The notes beneath the pieces were generated by a model, which ran no database searches, had not been told where the DNA came from, and saw only the letters and a list, made by a program, of their open reading frames with translations. Positions 16,279 through 24,556 of a stretch of 28,892 nucleotides of DNA are shown here, one piece after another. The stretch's first letter is position 1. Every line of letters starts with the position of its first letter. The translations under genes were made by a program, and so were the position numbers. The stretch is from Adlercreutzia shanghongiae (lineage in GTDB: Bacteria > Actinomycetota > Coriobacteriia > Coriobacteriales > Eggerthellaceae), in NCBI RefSeq assembly GCF_035830635.1, contig NZ_JAYMFI010000021.1, forward strand, positions 1 to 28,892, in the 5' to 3' direction.

Positions 16279-16899
16279 CTACTCGCTTCGTCCAGTATCT
16301 TTCGCCTTATCGGCTTGCCTATCTTTCCAGATATTGAACCCGACCGATATCACAGGAACACTCATGAAGCCAAAAGAGGCCAAATTCCCCGTTACAACAA
16401 AGCCCGCAAAGCTGAGAACCGTGAACACGAGATTTAGAACAAAAGAAAGACCTTGGCCCACCTTTGCCTGCCTAATGGCAGCATCGACAAGCTTATCCTC
16501 GCGCTTTGAGGCGTCAATAATGCTTGCATCATTCCATGCAACCATTTGATGTTGCGCGAACTCTGGATACTTATTGAAAGAGTCAGGATCGGGCAATAAA
16601 CCAACCCAATGCTCTCCCCTAGCAATAACCTCTGACGAAATTATAGCTCGCAATTCCTCTACAGGAATCGCATCGATGATCGCGTCTACTTTGCTTGCAA
16701 GCTCTTTTTCTTCACGCTCATCACCTTCGCAGCAATCAGCTGAGAACGAACCGCTCTCTCTGTCCGCTTGCTGGAGTCGATTCTCATTTGAGTAAGTTTC
16801 TTGCTGTTGTCCAGTCCAGGAATCGCCAGTAGCTCCAACGTTGTCATGGCTCACAACCTCCTCCTGTCTCACCTGTGTTTCGTTTTGACAATATATCAT
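16279..16899 (-). CDS. DUF2335 family membrane protein
   Basis: About 206 residues. The central part matches DUF2335: 'GLLPDPDSFNKYPEFAQHQMVAWNDASI', a basic/acidic helix, then two closely spaced membrane helices ('LSFVLNLVFTVLSFAGFVVTG' and the segment after it). The N-terminal 90 residues are polar and low in complexity. The function of DUF2335 is unknown; members are small two-helix membrane proteins often found in accessory regions. The start is uncertain: ATG 16899 has only a weak AAAG upstream, while a strong AGGAGGAGG near 16860 best serves an out-of-frame 53-codon ORF. It follows the TOTE helicase gene by 135 bp on the same strand and may belong to that defence unit, which is inference. 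Confidence 0.6.
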   Translation of the reverse strand: MIYCQNETQVRQEEVVSHDNVGATGDSWTGQQQETYSNENRLQQADRESGSFSADCCEGDEREEKELASKVDAIIDAIPVEELRAIISSEVIARGEHWVGLLPDPDSFNKYPEFAQHQMVAWNDASIIDASKREDKLVDAAIRQAKVGQGLSFVLNLVFTVLSFAGFVVTGNLASFGFMSVPVISVGFNIWKDRQADKAKDTGRSE

Positions 16900-16907
16900 A
16901 TCGCTTT

Positions 16908-16922
16908 ATTGTTCTTAACAAT
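16908..16922. promoter_or_regulatory. Small palindrome upstream of the DUF2335 start, possible operator
   Basis: ATTGTT-CTT-AACAAT is a perfect 6-bp inverted repeat in an AT-rich stretch 9 bp before the ATG at 16899. Position and symmetry suit a repressor site, but no matching site is seen elsewhere in the window. Confidence 0.22.
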
Positions 16923-17034
16923 AATCGCAGCGGAATAGCCACTCGTGAACAAAGACCGCAAATCGATGGAGGCTTGAATACATATTGAAAGACAAATGTC
17001 TCGAATCAAGGCAACCAGCAAGGACACTTAAATC

Positions 17035-20000
17035 CTATCTTTGCGGTTCAACACCCAGCGAGCCTTCGTTCCCTTGCTGCGTCGGGTTTAATGCGCTTTC
17101 CAGTTCTGCAGCCAACTCCGCATCACGAATGCGCAAGCTGCAATCGTCTATTTTCGGAAAAGCAAGCAGCGGCAGCGAGCCGTACCAAACAAGTTGATGG
17201 TCAATTATCGCCAATCGCGTCGGCTCCTCAGGGGAGAGCACGACGGAGACTCTAGCGTTCTCAAGCATCGACATCGCAGCCAAATCTCTCGAATCAGCAC
17301 TTTCTCTGTCAACAGGCTTTTTCAATTCACAGCGCACTTCAACTCCTCTCTCTTTCGCGTCGCGCAATGAGGGTTCAAACTTCTTTATCGCGGCGGCGTT
17401 GGTAAAAGGAGCTCGTACCAGAATTGTTTTTCCGGCCTGGCGGATATCGCTTTCAAACAGAGAGAGCCACTTATCTCTGCAGACGAAAGCGCACGCAGAT
17501 CCGAGCGAGTCCTCCCCGTCTGCTAGCGAAGACGATAGCTCATAGCCAAGATTGCCGTAGGTTTTGAGGCGCTTTTTGTACATGCGATCAAGCATAGGGA
17601 CCGAGAGGTCTACATAGTCGAAGACAACGACGTCCTTCTTGCCTACGAACTCACGATGGAGCCGCCCCGACTGCTGAGTGACGCTTCCACCCCACGAGAC
17701 AGGCGTCGTTAGGAAAAGCGCGTCAAGTTGAGGCATATCGAAACCTTCGCCGAGATAGCTCTCGGTTGCAACGAGCACCATCGAGCCCTCTCCTGCAGCT
17801 GTTTTGACTTTCTCGATTGCCTCGCGGCGCTGCTTGGGCGTGCCCTCGCCTACTAGCAGCCTCGCGTTAAGGCCTAGAGAAATCAGGCCATGGTGCAGCA
17901 ATCGAGCATGGTCTTTGCGCTTCGACACAACCAGAGGCGTGCGCCCCTCTGCCATTGCACCGCGCACGTCGTCGATTATGAGAGCGTTTCTTTTGTCGTT
18001 GACGCACAACATTTCGAGAACTTGGGAATACGATGACCCCGGCTCAAGATCAGGCAGGCGAATACCCGTAAAACGTGGACGGAGGATACGCTTATAACTT
18101 TGGAGGAACGCCTGTTGTTTAGGGTCTATCTCCACTCGAACGGGACCGCAAAGCAGGTAGGTAATGCCTTCCAACCCATCTGCGCGCTTCGGCGTAGCGC
18201 TCAACCCATAGACATAGCGGGCGTTTACCGCTTTCAATATGCACTCTAGCTGCGGGGCCGCACCATGATGGCACTCGTCGACGATAACGAGACCGTACTC
18301 CTTGACGAAATCCCTCGCTTTCGCGCAGCCATTCTCTTCCTTTTCGATAAGCGATTGAAACGTCGCAATATCGATAATTCCGCTTCTATCGTTCTTACCG
18401 CCGCCAATTTGCCCGATGAGCGACCTCTTCCGACGACTTTTCCGACCAGTTGGCGTCAGAGGCGGAGGCAATTCCTCGTCGATGGCCAAGAAATCGCCGA
18501 GGCGTTCCTTCCACTGGGAAAGAAGGGCGGTTTTAGGCACGATGACCAATGTCGGCAGCTTGAGTCGGGCTATAACGGCCGCCCCTATAACCGTCTTGCC
18601 AAATCCTGTTGGCGCCGAGAGAATCCCGTTCTCGAATCCGAGCAAGCGCTCAACCGCCTCCGCTTGCCCATGCCGGAGATCGCCGTTAAAGCTCACCCGA
18701 ATGCCAGGCCCTGCGAAGCGCTCGTCGCTTTCGCTAAAGGATGCCCCCGCTGCTTTCAGTAGTTCGACCAGCTTCTTCTCTGCGCCCCGCGGCAACGCGA
18801 TATATCCACTGCGCTCCTCGGCAAGGCAAACGATCCTCGGCTTCCCGAACACCGATTGATGCATGGCCTGCGCTCGGTAGAACTCCGGATTGCCGAAGGC
18901 AGCGAGCCGCAGTAATCGGTTACGCGCCGCTGGCGATAGCCCCACATTTGAAATGTAGAGCATATTCGCTTTGACGATATGGACCACCGGAGGAAAGTCC
19001 TCGGGTGCCAAAGGTGTGCTCTTCGGGCGCTTCCACGACTCATCTTCCGACCTAGAACGCGCAATCTGCCGGCCATAGGTCAATCCTCCCAGCGGGCCTC
19101 CGACACTTCGCTCCACCACCGCCCTTGCCTTCTCTTCGCTCACTTTCGTAACCTTCGAGAGGAAAAGCCACTGATCTTCATAAGGCTTAAAAGACCGATC
19201 CACGAACACCGAGTTCCCTTGGCGCTGGGCCGCGCCTTGGAAAGGCAACGCAATCAGGTTCCCGAAACCACCCGAAGGAATAGTCGATTGCGCCGGAAAC
19301 ATTCTGTCGTAGGAGGAAAACGAGAGAGACTCATCGCGAGCCATGCCCTCGCTCATTATGGCGCTCCCTAAATCTCTCGCCAGTGAGGCGGCGATAGGCT
19401 CTTCGAAAAAGATCCAGGCATGGCCACCGTTGCCGGAGCGCGATCGCTCCACGGCCACCGGGATCCCCAAGCACTCCGCCGCATCCCGGTAAGACGAAAC
19501 AGACTCTTGCCATCCCGCCTTATCGAAATCGGCAACAAGAACGGACGTATTGCATTCGCTGTCGAGAACATAAAGGCCTACAACGTCCTTGAAGGAGGGG
19601 TCACGCCCTTTGAAGTGGTTTATCAACTCGCGATCGCCCAATGGCGTGAATGACCGCGATGCGCAGTCAGCGCACTTCGCTCGCACGCTCTGGCATTTCG
19701 GACACGTCCCACGAACCCACTCGTTGGCACAGACCGGCGCATAGGCGATGCCGCCACCTTTGCGCCGGTAGCCGTGGGCGTGAACATCCTCGCGACCTTT
19801 GAACAAGCTTCGAAATAACCTCAACTTGTCAGAAGCCGGACTCGCGGCCGTGACCAGACCTTGGGCACTTGCCTCTTCGTCGAACGCCCGCGCGGCAATG
19901 GCCCACTCTTCGCGCATTGCATATCGGCGGTCGCCTTCGGGAGATTCGCACACCACGACTGCGGACGCCGAGCCGCCCCCGACATGAGGAAGCGTCCCGA

Positions 20001-20052
20001 GACGCTTATAGAGCCGTCCGTCAAAGAGCGCGTATTTGGACGGCCCTGCCAT
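17035..20052 (-). CDS. TOTE conflict system protein: archaeo-eukaryotic primase domain plus superfamily 2 helicase
   Basis: Protein of 1005 residues. Residues about 75-310 match the primase of TOTE conflict systems: 'LFRSLFKGREDVHAHGY', 'ANEWVRGTCPKC...CADC' (zinc knuckle C117, C120, C127, C130), 'LVADFDK' (metal-binding D175/D177), 'ERSRSGNGGHAWIFF' (catalytic-type H211), 'SSYDRMFPAQ' and 'GGFGNLIALPFQ'. A superfamily 2 helicase follows: Walker A 'PTGFGKT' at about 481-487, 'DECHH' at 592-596, then the second RecA domain with 'QQSGRLHR'. A C-terminal PLD-like fold ('IIDHQLVWYGSLPLLAF') lacks the canonical HKD lysine. TOTE systems are proposed nucleic-acid-targeting defence systems. The ATG sits 3 bp after the TagO-like stop (TAGGAGATG), so it appears co-transcribed and coupled with a cell-wall gene. 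Confidence 0.88.
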   Translation of the reverse strand: MAGPSKYALFDGRLYKRLGTLPHVGGGSASAVVVCESPEGDRRYAMREEWAIAARAFDEEASAQGLVTAASPASDKLRLFRSLFKGREDVHAHGYRRKGGGIAYAPVCANEWVRGTCPKCQSVRAKCADCASRSFTPLGDRELINHFKGRDPSFKDVVGLYVLDSECNTSVLVADFDKAGWQESVSSYRDAAECLGIPVAVERSRSGNGGHAWIFFEEPIAASLARDLGSAIMSEGMARDESLSFSSYDRMFPAQSTIPSGGFGNLIALPFQGAAQRQGNSVFVDRSFKPYEDQWLFLSKVTKVSEEKARAVVERSVGGPLGGLTYGRQIARSRSEDESWKRPKSTPLAPEDFPPVVHIVKANMLYISNVGLSPAARNRLLRLAAFGNPEFYRAQAMHQSVFGKPRIVCLAEERSGYIALPRGAEKKLVELLKAAGASFSESDERFAGPGIRVSFNGDLRHGQAEAVERLLGFENGILSAPTGFGKTVIGAAVIARLKLPTLVIVPKTALLSQWKERLGDFLAIDEELPPPLTPTGRKSRRKRSLIGQIGGGKNDRSGIIDIATFQSLIEKEENGCAKARDFVKEYGLVIVDECHHGAAPQLECILKAVNARYVYGLSATPKRADGLEGITYLLCGPVRVEIDPKQQAFLQSYKRILRPRFTGIRLPDLEPGSSYSQVLEMLCVNDKRNALIIDDVRGAMAEGRTPLVVSKRKDHARLLHHGLISLGLNARLLVGEGTPKQRREAIEKVKTAAGEGSMVLVATESYLGEGFDMPQLDALFLTTPVSWGGSVTQQSGRLHREFVGKKDVVVFDYVDLSVPMLDRMYKKRLKTYGNLGYELSSSLADGEDSLGSACAFVCRDKWLSLFESDIRQAGKTILVRAPFTNAAAIKKFEPSLRDAKERGVEVRCELKKPVDRESADSRDLAAMSMLENARVSVVLSPEEPTRLAIIDHQLVWYGSLPLLAFPKIDDCSLRIRDAELAAELESALNPTQQGNEGSLGVEPQR

Positions 20053-20055
20053 CTC

Positions 20056-21201
20056 CTACCGCCCATGCCTTCCGTACCAGGTGGGTTTATCCTCCTGGCG
20101 GGTGTGGCGGCCGTGGTAGTGGTGGCGCAGAACTTGGTCGAAGATGCCGAGCTTCCACAAGATGAGGAACGAGCCCATGAGCAGCACGAGAATCATGGCC
20201 CACACCGCCACACCGTGGGAGGTGCTCATGACCCAAGCGCCCACGCCGAGCAGGGCCGTCCAAGCGTACACGATGACCACGCTCTTGCGCACGCCATAGC
20301 CCTTGCGCAAGAGCATATGGTGCAAATGCTTGCGGTCGGCCTGCTGAATGGGCTTGTGGTGGTACAGGCGACGCGCGATGGCCGCCGCCGTGTCGGCGAT
20401 GGGGATGGCTGCGATCACGAGCGGCACCGCCAGCACGATCACCGTGGGCGAGCGCATGACGCCCATGAGCGAGATGACGCCGAGCATGGCGCCCAAAAGC
20501 AGCGACCCGGAGTCGCCCATGAAGATGCTCGCCGGCGCGAAGTTGTAGCGTAGAAACGCCAGAGTCACGCCCAGAAGCACGATGGAGAGCATCGCCGTTT
20601 CTTCCATGCCGCGCCCGTAGGCAATCAAAAACAGGAAGAACGCCGCAATGTCCGTGATACCCGCCGCCAGCCCGTCAAGACCATCGATCAGGTTGATCAC
20701 GTTCATGAAGCACACCAGATAAAGCACCGTGATGGGATAGGACATCCATCCGAACTCGATGAACCCGCGACCCAAGGGGTTCGCGATGCTCGAAAGCAGC
20801 AGCCCCGATGTCGCGATGATGGTCGCGCCCAAAAGCTGGCCGCCGAACTTCACGCCGGGCTTCAGCGAGTACACGTCATCCATCGCTCCCACGCACACGA
20901 TGAACAGCAAGCCGCACATCACGCCCGCATGGTTCACCGTGCCGCCGTCGTCGGTTATGTAGAACCCGGCCCAGCCGAGAAAGTACTCCCCCGCCACTTC
21001 CACCAAAAGAGCCACGGCGATGCCCGCCGCCATGGCCACGCCGCCCATACGCGGTACGGGCCGCTTGTTCACCCGGCGCTTGCTCGGGTAATCTACCGCA
21101 TCCAAACGCAGCGCGAGCCTCCGTGCCAACGGGACGCAAAGATACGTCACGATAAAGGCAAGGAGGCCCAGCACCACAAAATGTCGCAGCGTTACTCCCA
21201 C
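20056..21201 (-). CDS. Undecaprenyl-phosphate sugar-1-phosphate transferase, TagO/WecA family
   Basis: Protein of 381 residues with about eleven membrane helices. It has the MraY/WecA signatures: 'GAMDDVYSLKPGVKFGGQ' (aspartate pair), 'NVINLIDGLDGLAAG' (the NxxDGxDGL nucleotide site) and 'QADRKHLHHMLLRKG' (His motif of WecA/TagO). The family starts teichoic acid or polysaccharide synthesis by moving GlcNAc-1-phosphate, or a similar sugar, to undecaprenyl phosphate. The chosen start is a GTG at 21201, which lacks a clear ribosome-binding site; later GTG codons at residues 9-10 are possible. It lies 15 bp after the NlpC/P60 gene on the same strand, so the wall hydrolase and the initiating transferase are likely co-transcribed. 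It would prime the polymer exported by TagGH. Confidence 0.87.
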   Translation of the reverse strand: MGVTLRHFVVLGLLAFIVTYLCVPLARRLALRLDAVDYPSKRRVNKRPVPRMGGVAMAAGIAVALLVEVAGEYFLGWAGFYITDDGGTVNHAGVMCGLLFIVCVGAMDDVYSLKPGVKFGGQLLGATIIATSGLLLSSIANPLGRGFIEFGWMSYPITVLYLVCFMNVINLIDGLDGLAAGITDIAAFFLFLIAYGRGMEETAMLSIVLLGVTLAFLRYNFAPASIFMGDSGSLLLGAMLGVISLMGVMRSPTVIVLAVPLVIAAIPIADTAAAIARRLYHHKPIQQADRKHLHHMLLRKGYGVRKSVVIVYAWTALLGVGAWVMSTSHGVAVWAMILVLLMGSFLILWKLGIFDQVLRHHYHGRHTRQEDKPTWYGRHGR

Positions 21202-21216
21202 GTAGCGGTTGGCGGA

Positions 21217-23547
21217 TTAGAACTCGAGGCCGCGCAGCCATTCGGTGAGCTCGGCCAGGGTCTCGTCGGTGACGCCCAGGCGCTGCTCACGCTCCTGCAA
21301 ATACTTCTCGCGCTCAACGAACTGCGCCAGCTGCTCGTCGGAAAACTCGGTCATGTCAATCCCGCGCACATCCACCACGCGCTTGGCGAAGTCGGGAAGC
21401 TTGGCGTTCATGGCCGTGATCTTCACCACGTCGCCGGTGTGCGGCGCCTCCACGTAGTAGCCATCGCCCAGATACATCGCCACATGGTGCACATCCCCGC
21501 CGTCGGCGAAGAACAGCAGGTCGCCCGGAAGCAGCTCCTCGAAGGGCACTTCCACGCCCACGTCGCACTGGTAGTAGGTGGTGCGGGGCAGCTCGATGTT
21601 GAACACCTCGCGGTAGCAGTACTGCACCAGACCCGAGCAGTCGAAGCCGGCCGGCGTGGTACCGCCCCACAGATACGGCACGCCCAAGAACGAGTTCGCC
21701 ATGGCGGTAAGGTCGTTTAAGGTGCGGGCCTCGCGCACGGGCAGCGGCTGGTTGGTCGCGACAAGCTCGTCGAAGCCCTCGAAGCGCTCGGCATCGATGG
21801 CGTCGGCGTGCTGCTGCATGGCCGTGTCGCTTGCGGGCATCGCCGGCTTTTCCAAATACACCGGCACGTGGTAGAGCTCCTCGGCGGCGGCCATCTGGTT
21901 CTGCCACTCGGCCAACGCCTGCTGGTACTCGCTCGTGCGAGCCAGGTAATCGCGGTACTCGGCCACCAGCGCCTCGTACTCGGTCTTGTCGGTCACCGGA
22001 TCGAGGTACTTGTCCAAGCCCGTGACCTCGTCCTTCACCGGCAGCACGAAGGTCTCGGTGAGCTCGTAGGTGAGCGGCACGTCGAAGCGGGTGAGGTCGT
22101 AGGTCTCGATGAGGTCCTGCAGCTTCTCGGAATAGAAGATGTCCGTGGCGTAGCGGCCCACGAGGAAGTCGCAGGCATCCACGAAGCTGTCGGTGTTCGA
22201 CTTGCGCGCGCCGGCGTAGAAGTCGCCCATGGAGTTGGACAGCAAATCGGCGTAGTCGGAAAGCGACTCGTCCACATTGGCGTACTGGCGGAAGTCGCTC
22301 ATGATGGTATAGGTGGCACCGGTGCCGTCGTCCTCGCGAGTGGGCAGCTGTACGGACTTGCCGTGGTAGGTGCCCTTGATGCCGAAGAGGTTGTTGTTCG
22401 GCGCCTGGGCCAGGGTGGAGTTGCCAGAAGCGGACTCCAGGATGGCCTGGGCGACCATGACCGACGCGTACAGGTCGTTGTCGGCGGCAATGGTGCGGGC
22501 CGACTCGCCCACCAGCGAGATGAACTTCTCGGTAGTGAGGTCCTCGCTGTAGTGGCGCGCCACGTAAGCCGAGTTGTCGATGTGGGTGAAGGAGATGGAA
22601 GGCACCGTGACGGCCACCTGCTTGAGCGGCGTCTGCGCCTGGCCCTTGATGGTGGCGGAAATATGCGACTCATCGGTCACGCCGCCGGCATCGCCGGGCT
22701 TCTGCACCCCGTCATCCACCGGATTGCTCGTGTCGATGTCGGGACCCTCTGGCTGCGAAGGCTGCTCGGGTTCCTCCGGCTCGACCGGCTCGACCGGCTC
22801 GACCGGCTCGACCGGCTCGACCGGTTCAGCAGGGTCGACCGGATCAATCGGATCAACGGGCTCAATGGGCTCAATCGGATCGACCGGCTCTACCGGGTCG
22901 ACGGGCTCGACCGGATCAGTCGGCTCCACCGGATCCACGGGGTCAACAGGCTCGACGGGGTCAACCGGGTCGACAGGCTCCGTCGGCTCCGTCGGATCGA
23001 CAACGTCGCTGGAATCCGCCGAATCCCCCGCTCCGCCAGTTGAGTCCACCGCTCCTTGGTCCGAATCATCCGAAGACTCATTCGAGGGACTCTGAATTTC
23101 AGGCGCCGGCTCGGGCTCGGGCTCAGGCTCAGGCTCAGGCTCGGGCGCCGGGGCAGGCTCAGGCTCAGGCATCGGTTCAGGCGCGGGGGCCGGCTCGGGC
23201 TCAGGCTCAGGCGCCGGAGCAGGCGTCGTCGCAGTGTCTGCAGGCGCTTCGTCATCGGCAGCCAGATTCCACAGCTCATCGCGTTGCTCCGGCGTCAAAT
23301 TGCCGAACTGCTCCGCATTGGCCGCCATGAAGTCAACGCAGGACTTGTAGAAGACCTTGCCCTCTTTGACCCATTCGAGCGCTTCCTCATAGTTAGCCGG
23401 AATATCGTGATCACGGTCATCTTTGATCGTATGGCCATCGGCACCATCGGCATAGCCGGTGGTATAAGTTGCGGCGACGCCGCCCACAGGGGCAACGACC
23501 AGTGCCGCAGCAGTAAGAATAGATACTGCCTCCCTCGGTGAAGTCAT
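21217..23547 (-). CDS. Secreted wall hydrolase: glucosaminidase plus NlpC/P60 endopeptidase with acidic Pro-rich stalk
   Basis: Protein of 776 residues. A signal peptide covers about 1-27 (cleavage near 'GGVAA'). A polar helical part (30-100) precedes a low-complexity stalk (about 100-275) of PEPEPAPAP and then VDPVEPVDP repeats. Residues about 330-490 form a glucosaminidase-like lysozyme domain ('SVMVAQAILESASGNSTLAQ', 'NNLFGIKGTY', 'YADLLSNSMGDFYAGA'). A coiled-coil-like linker leads to the C-terminal NlpC/P60 domain with Cys near 637 ('GFDCSGLVQYC'), His near 688 ('DVHHVAMYLG') and the third site 'APHTG'. It would cut both glycan and stem peptide. The ATG has GAGGAGG four bases upstream; a good promoter lies at 23627-23654. 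Confidence 0.88.
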   Translation of the reverse strand: MTSPREAVSILTAAALVVAPVGGVAATYTTGYADGADGHTIKDDRDHDIPANYEEALEWVKEGKVFYKSCVDFMAANAEQFGNLTPEQRDELWNLAADDEAPADTATTPAPAPEPEPEPAPAPEPMPEPEPAPAPEPEPEPEPEPEPAPEIQSPSNESSDDSDQGAVDSTGGAGDSADSSDVVDPTEPTEPVDPVDPVEPVDPVDPVEPTDPVEPVDPVEPVDPIEPIEPVDPIDPVDPAEPVEPVEPVEPVEPVEPEEPEQPSQPEGPDIDTSNPVDDGVQKPGDAGGVTDESHISATIKGQAQTPLKQVAVTVPSISFTHIDNSAYVARHYSEDLTTEKFISLVGESARTIAADNDLYASVMVAQAILESASGNSTLAQAPNNNLFGIKGTYHGKSVQLPTREDDGTGATYTIMSDFRQYANVDESLSDYADLLSNSMGDFYAGARKSNTDSFVDACDFLVGRYATDIFYSEKLQDLIETYDLTRFDVPLTYELTETFVLPVKDEVTGLDKYLDPVTDKTEYEALVAEYRDYLARTSEYQQALAEWQNQMAAAEELYHVPVYLEKPAMPASDTAMQQHADAIDAERFEGFDELVATNQPLPVREARTLNDLTAMANSFLGVPYLWGGTTPAGFDCSGLVQYCYREVFNIELPRTTYYQCDVGVEVPFEELLPGDLLFFADGGDVHHVAMYLGDGYYVEAPHTGDVVKITAMNAKLPDFAKRVVDVRGIDMTEFSDEQLAQFVEREKYLQEREQRLGVTDETLAELTEWLRGLEF
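22780..23010. repeat. In-frame degenerate repeat encoding the VDPVEPVDP-type stalk
   Basis: Tandem 9-bp-based units (GGCTCGACC and variants, plus strand) encode alternating Val/Ile-Glu/Asp-Pro tripeptides. Five near-identical units sit at about 22781-22825, with more diverged units on the right. The Pro at every third position predicts an extended acidic rod, probably spanning the wall. Slippage here would change stalk length without changing frame. Confidence 0.8.
23100..23222. repeat. In-frame PEP/PAP repeat (second stalk segment)
   Basis: Six-base units (GGCTCA/GGCTCG/GGCGCC, plus strand) encode Pro-Glu and Pro-Ala pairs in the N-terminal part of the stalk. This is a different periodicity from the adjacent three-residue repeat. 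Confidence 0.8.
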
Positions 23548-23578
23548 CGTGCCTCCTCAACGTTTGTCGTTATAGTTT

Positions 23579-23618
23579 CGCGCATTTGGGTGCGCGGAGC
23601 CAGGGCATTTTTGCCTGG
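23579..23618 (-). promoter_or_regulatory. Two hairpins in the 5' leader of the NlpC/P60 hydrolase
   Basis: Just after the predicted transcription start, CCAGGC...GCCCTGG (23600-23618, one bulge) is followed by CGCGCA...TGCGCG (23579-23596, exact). Both would form in the leader and leave the GAGGAGG site free. The role may be mRNA stability or regulation. It does not match the c-di-AMP riboswitch often found before such hydrolases. Confidence 0.45.
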
Positions 23619-23626
23619 AAGGTTGA

Positions 23627-23654
23627 ATTATAACGCGTCGAAGAGGCCTGTCCA
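23627..23654 (-). promoter_or_regulatory. Sigma-70-type promoter of the NlpC/P60-TagO operon
   Basis: On the minus strand a -35 TGGACA (23649-23654) and a perfect -10 TATAAT (23627-23632) are 16 bp apart. Transcription would start near 23620, about 70 bp before the ATG at 23547, and would run through the hydrolase and the TagO-like gene, and possibly TOTE. Confidence 0.65.
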
Positions 23655-23700
23655 GCAGGGCAAATCGCAGGCAGCGCACATGTTGACCAGGAAAATCAGC

Positions 23701-23741
23701 AGTTCAGCTGGCAAGTACGAAAGCCATTCCGTTGCTGAACT
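23701..23741. repeat. Inverted repeat upstream of the hydrolase promoter
   Basis: AGTTCAGC (23701-23708) and GCTGAACT (23734-23741) are exact complements, separated by 25 bp, about 50 bp upstream of the -35. It could be an activator or repressor site or a weak terminator of the gene on the right. The rest of 23655-23847 shows no gene. Confidence 0.35.
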
Positions 23742-23847
23742 GGCATTTTGTCACAAAACCTGCAAGGAGCGTTCTCAAAGGTTACAGATTGTGTTTTTTG
23801 AAAAACCCATGATAGATGGCGCTTTTCGGTGATGAACGGGGTCAGGT

Positions 23848-24471
23848 TTACTCGATAAGGCGCTTGGCGAAGTCGGGGGTGAAGTAATCGAAGGTGGCGC
23901 GCATGACGCGACCGCCGCCGGTGGAGGCGTGCACGTACTCGCCGTCGCCCGCGTAAATGCCCACATGGTAGACGCCCGAGCCGCGCCCCCAGAACAGAAG
24001 GTCGCCAGGCACAAGCTCATCGAAGGAGACGCCGACGCCCAGCGCGCTCTGCTCGGCCGCCGTGCGCGGCAGCTCGCGACCCAGCGCATGGGAGAACACC
24101 CAACGCGTGAAGCCCGAGCAATCGAAGCCCGAGGGCGTGGTGCCGCCGTAGGAGTACGGCACGCCAAGATGGCTCAGCGCCTCGGAAACCACCGACTCAC
24201 GCCGCCCCGCAAGCGCCTCGGCCTCGGCTTCAGCCGCCGCCTGCTCGGCCGCCTCATCGGCCACCGACCCCACGTATTCTTTGATTTCCTGAGCGAAATC
24301 CTGGGTTTTGGTAAAGGGGCTCTCCACCTCGGAAGCATGAGCCTCGTGATGGGAAAAGGCGATGCACAACGTCGCCAGCATGCCGGCCGCAAGCACCAAA
24401 CGCGCGGCCTTGATGTGCGTTTTCAACGTATCCATGGACAAGAGCATAAAAGGGGCAAGCAAGGACGCCAA
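23848..24471 (-). CDS. Small secreted NlpC/P60 endopeptidase
   Basis: About 195-207 residues. After a positively charged start (MDTLKTHIKAAR) comes a hydrophobic signal sequence with likely cleavage after 'HEAHA'. A short helical linker leads to a complete NlpC/P60 domain: Cys in 'GFDCSGFTRWVFSHALG' near residue 118, His in 'VYHVGIYAGDGEYVHAS' near 169, and third-site residues after it. Such enzymes cut the gamma-D-Glu to diamino-acid bond of wall peptides. It lacks the SH3 or glucosaminidase domains of the large neighbour. The start is uncertain: TTG 24471, ATG 24450 and ATG 24435 (MDTLK) are in frame and none has a strong site; AAAGGGG lies just upstream of the TTG. Confidence 0.85.
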   Translation of the reverse strand: MASLLAPFMLLSMDTLKTHIKAARLVLAAGMLATLCIAFSHHEAHASEVESPFTKTQDFAQEIKEYVGSVADEAAEQAAAEAEAEALAGRRESVVSEALSHLGVPYSYGGTTPSGFDCSGFTRWVFSHALGRELPRTAAEQSALGVGVSFDELVPGDLLFWGRGSGVYHVGIYAGDGEYVHASTGGGRVMRATFDYFTPDFAKRLIE

Positions 24472-24556
24472 CCCCTTTCACAACTCCCCCGCCTTCAGTT
24501 CACAGGCGCGTCATTCATGAGAAAACAACTCAGAAACACAGTTGAGCGTAGAGGGA

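Noticed and set aside
21808..23043. Long plus-strand open frame of 411 codons opposite the wall hydrolase
   Set aside because: It is the antisense of the repetitive stalk and hydrolase domains; its translation is a low-complexity R/D/L repeat with no start signal. High GC and the repeat keep stops away.
22780..23222. Possible CRISPR array
   Set aside because: The regular units are contiguous coding repeats for a proline-rich stalk, without unique spacers of constant length.
23548..23847. c-di-AMP (ydaO-type) riboswitch before the NlpC/P60 gene
   Set aside because: Such riboswitches are common before these hydrolases, but the conserved sequence blocks are not visible; only two plain hairpins are seen.
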